From Beijerinckia indica subsp. indica ATCC 9039 (lineage in GTDB: Bacteria; Pseudomonadota; Alphaproteobacteria; Rhizobiales; Beijerinckiaceae), in assembly GCF_000019845.1 (NCBI RefSeq), contig NC_010580.1:1-64000 (forward strand): a stretch of DNA of 64,000 nt, written 5' to 3'. The position numbers were made by a program, and so were the translations under genes. Of this stretch, positions 63,529 to 64,000 are shown in pieces. The notes below the pieces were generated by a model. That model did no database searches, was not told the origin of the DNA, and saw nothing but the letters and a program-made list of their open reading frames with translations. Positions within the stretch are counted from its first letter, which is position 1. Each line of letters starts with the position of its first letter.

Positions 63529-63710
63529 CGGGATCTCCTTTTTCTGAAGACCCCTTCCCGCCACCACGGCCCGGCAGGACGCGGCAAAAGCGGCGCTTGC
63601 GCCGGGATTGCGGGAGACCAGCGCAGCGGCTCCCGCAACCCACCTTTTGGCCAGCGGACGCCGGCTGTGGTCCTTTCCTCTGTTCCTGTTTTTCCCTTTC
63701 TTTCACGTCC
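63529..63710 (-). ncRNA. Leader repeat A, copy 3: structured 5' leader candidate
   Basis: Diverged copy before the 63528 ATG. It keeps AAAAGGTGGGTT, CCGCTGCGCTGG, the GGCGC-AA-GCGCC hairpin and GGGGTCTTC. The inner stem is TTGCGGGAG/CTCCCGCAA, a perfect 9-bp pairing with different bases from copies 1 and 2. The outer stem is ACCACAGCC/GGCCGTGGT. Changes on both strands of the stems support a conserved RNA structure. Confidence 0.6.
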
Positions 63711-63769
63711 AGGTTCTGCTTCTGTACTCGGGCGAACGGGAGAGGCCGCGCTAAGACGAGGACAGATCC

Positions 63770-64000
63770 ATGGAAGAGCTGGCGATCCTGCTCGAGGCCC
63801 GCGCGCCGGATTTGAACCGGCATCGGTTCTGGCGCGTCAGGATCGACCGCGATCTCTTCGGATGCTGGAATGCGCGCGTGACCTTCGGCCGGATCGGCGG
63901 AGCCGGCCGCACCCTGCGCTATGATTTCGAGGATCAGGACGAAGCCCGCGCTTTCGTGCGCAAAGGCCTCAAACGCCGCCAAGGCGCGCCACGGCGCTGC
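63770..64000 (+). CDS. WGR-domain protein, cut by the window edge
   Basis: The first 77 codons (MEELAILLEARAPDLNRHRFW, cited in part as MEELAILLE) contain the WGR pattern: FWRVRIDRDLFGCWNARVTFGRIG, GRTLRYDF and an AFVRKGLKRR helix. WGR domains bind nucleic acids and occur in PARPs and in small plasmid proteins. The gene is divergent from leader A3 and continues beyond base 64000. Confidence 0.7.
   Translation, partial: MEELAILLEARAPDLNRHRFWRVRIDRDLFGCWNARVTFGRIGGAGRTLRYDFEDQDEARAFVRKGLKRRQGAPRRC

Noticed and set aside
54951..63710. Repeat A as a transposon or MITE family
   Set aside because: All copies end exactly at a start codon on the same strand, no target duplications or terminal repeats are seen, and stems change in a compensatory way.

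Overview
The window looks like part of a large conjugative plasmid, or a plasmid-like integrated element, from a GC-rich alphaproteobacterium. Hyphomicrobiales such as Beijerinckiaceae, or Acetobacteraceae, are the most likely groups, but the sequence does not decide the genus. No rRNA, tRNA or chromosomal housekeeping operon is visible. No complete RepA or RepABC module is present, so the main replicon probably lies outside the window.

Layout. (1) 46-8246, plus strand: a tightly overlapping IncI/Dot-Icm type (T4BSS) transfer block with DotD, DotC, DotB, IcmT, an IcmS/TraL-position protein, a lytic transglycosylase, DotM/IcmP, two small proteins and the DotL/IcmO coupling ATPase. (2) 8289-11570: a RelE-type toxin-antitoxin pair behind nested palindromes, gene debris, a 119-aa plasmid protein, and a divergent LysR regulator/tautomerase pair. 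(3) 11638-15140, minus strand: a MobF (TrwC-like) relaxase-helicase and a small coiled-coil partner, with a candidate oriT just upstream. (4) 15688-28564, plus strand: a type I secretion locus with a 2911-aa RTX protein carrying a subtilisin domain with an intact D-H-S triad, plus its ABC exporter and HlyD adaptor. (5) 28639-35100: a decayed BRO gene fused to a relaxase relic, then a TraK/L/M (StbABC)-like set with two ParA-like ATPases. Two cassettes follow that share a duplicated leader and export region but carry different peptidoglycan hydrolases, each followed by a small exported protein. This is the best candidate here for an undescribed antibacterial effector-immunity system. (6) 35214-35902: VapBC. 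(7) 36323-63528, almost all minus strand: plasmid accessory genes (two DUF736, Uma2, ParB-like, DnaA domain IV-like, a 1693-aa methylase-helicase, UvrD-like helicase, Toprim protein, TSCPD protein and many small unknowns). An 838-bp IS5-family element interrupts one of them. A WGR-domain gene runs off the right edge.

Two themes recur in region 7. First, several transcription units start with long GC-rich leaders. One family (three copies, at 54951, 56568 and 63529) shows compensatory changes in predicted stems and each time lies directly before the first ATG of a gene set, so it is a good candidate cis-regulatory RNA. Second, genes are being lost by small events that can be read directly: a 7-bp and a 4-bp tandem duplication, a probable 1-bp deletion, and an IS insertion with a clean 4-bp target duplication.

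Working together, the Dot/Icm block, coupling protein, MobF relaxase and TraKLM-like proteins would process and move the element. The toxin-antitoxin pairs would stabilise it. The T1SS protease and the hydrolase cassettes are probably cargo acting outside the cytoplasm. All functions are read from motifs and context; no database search was run.
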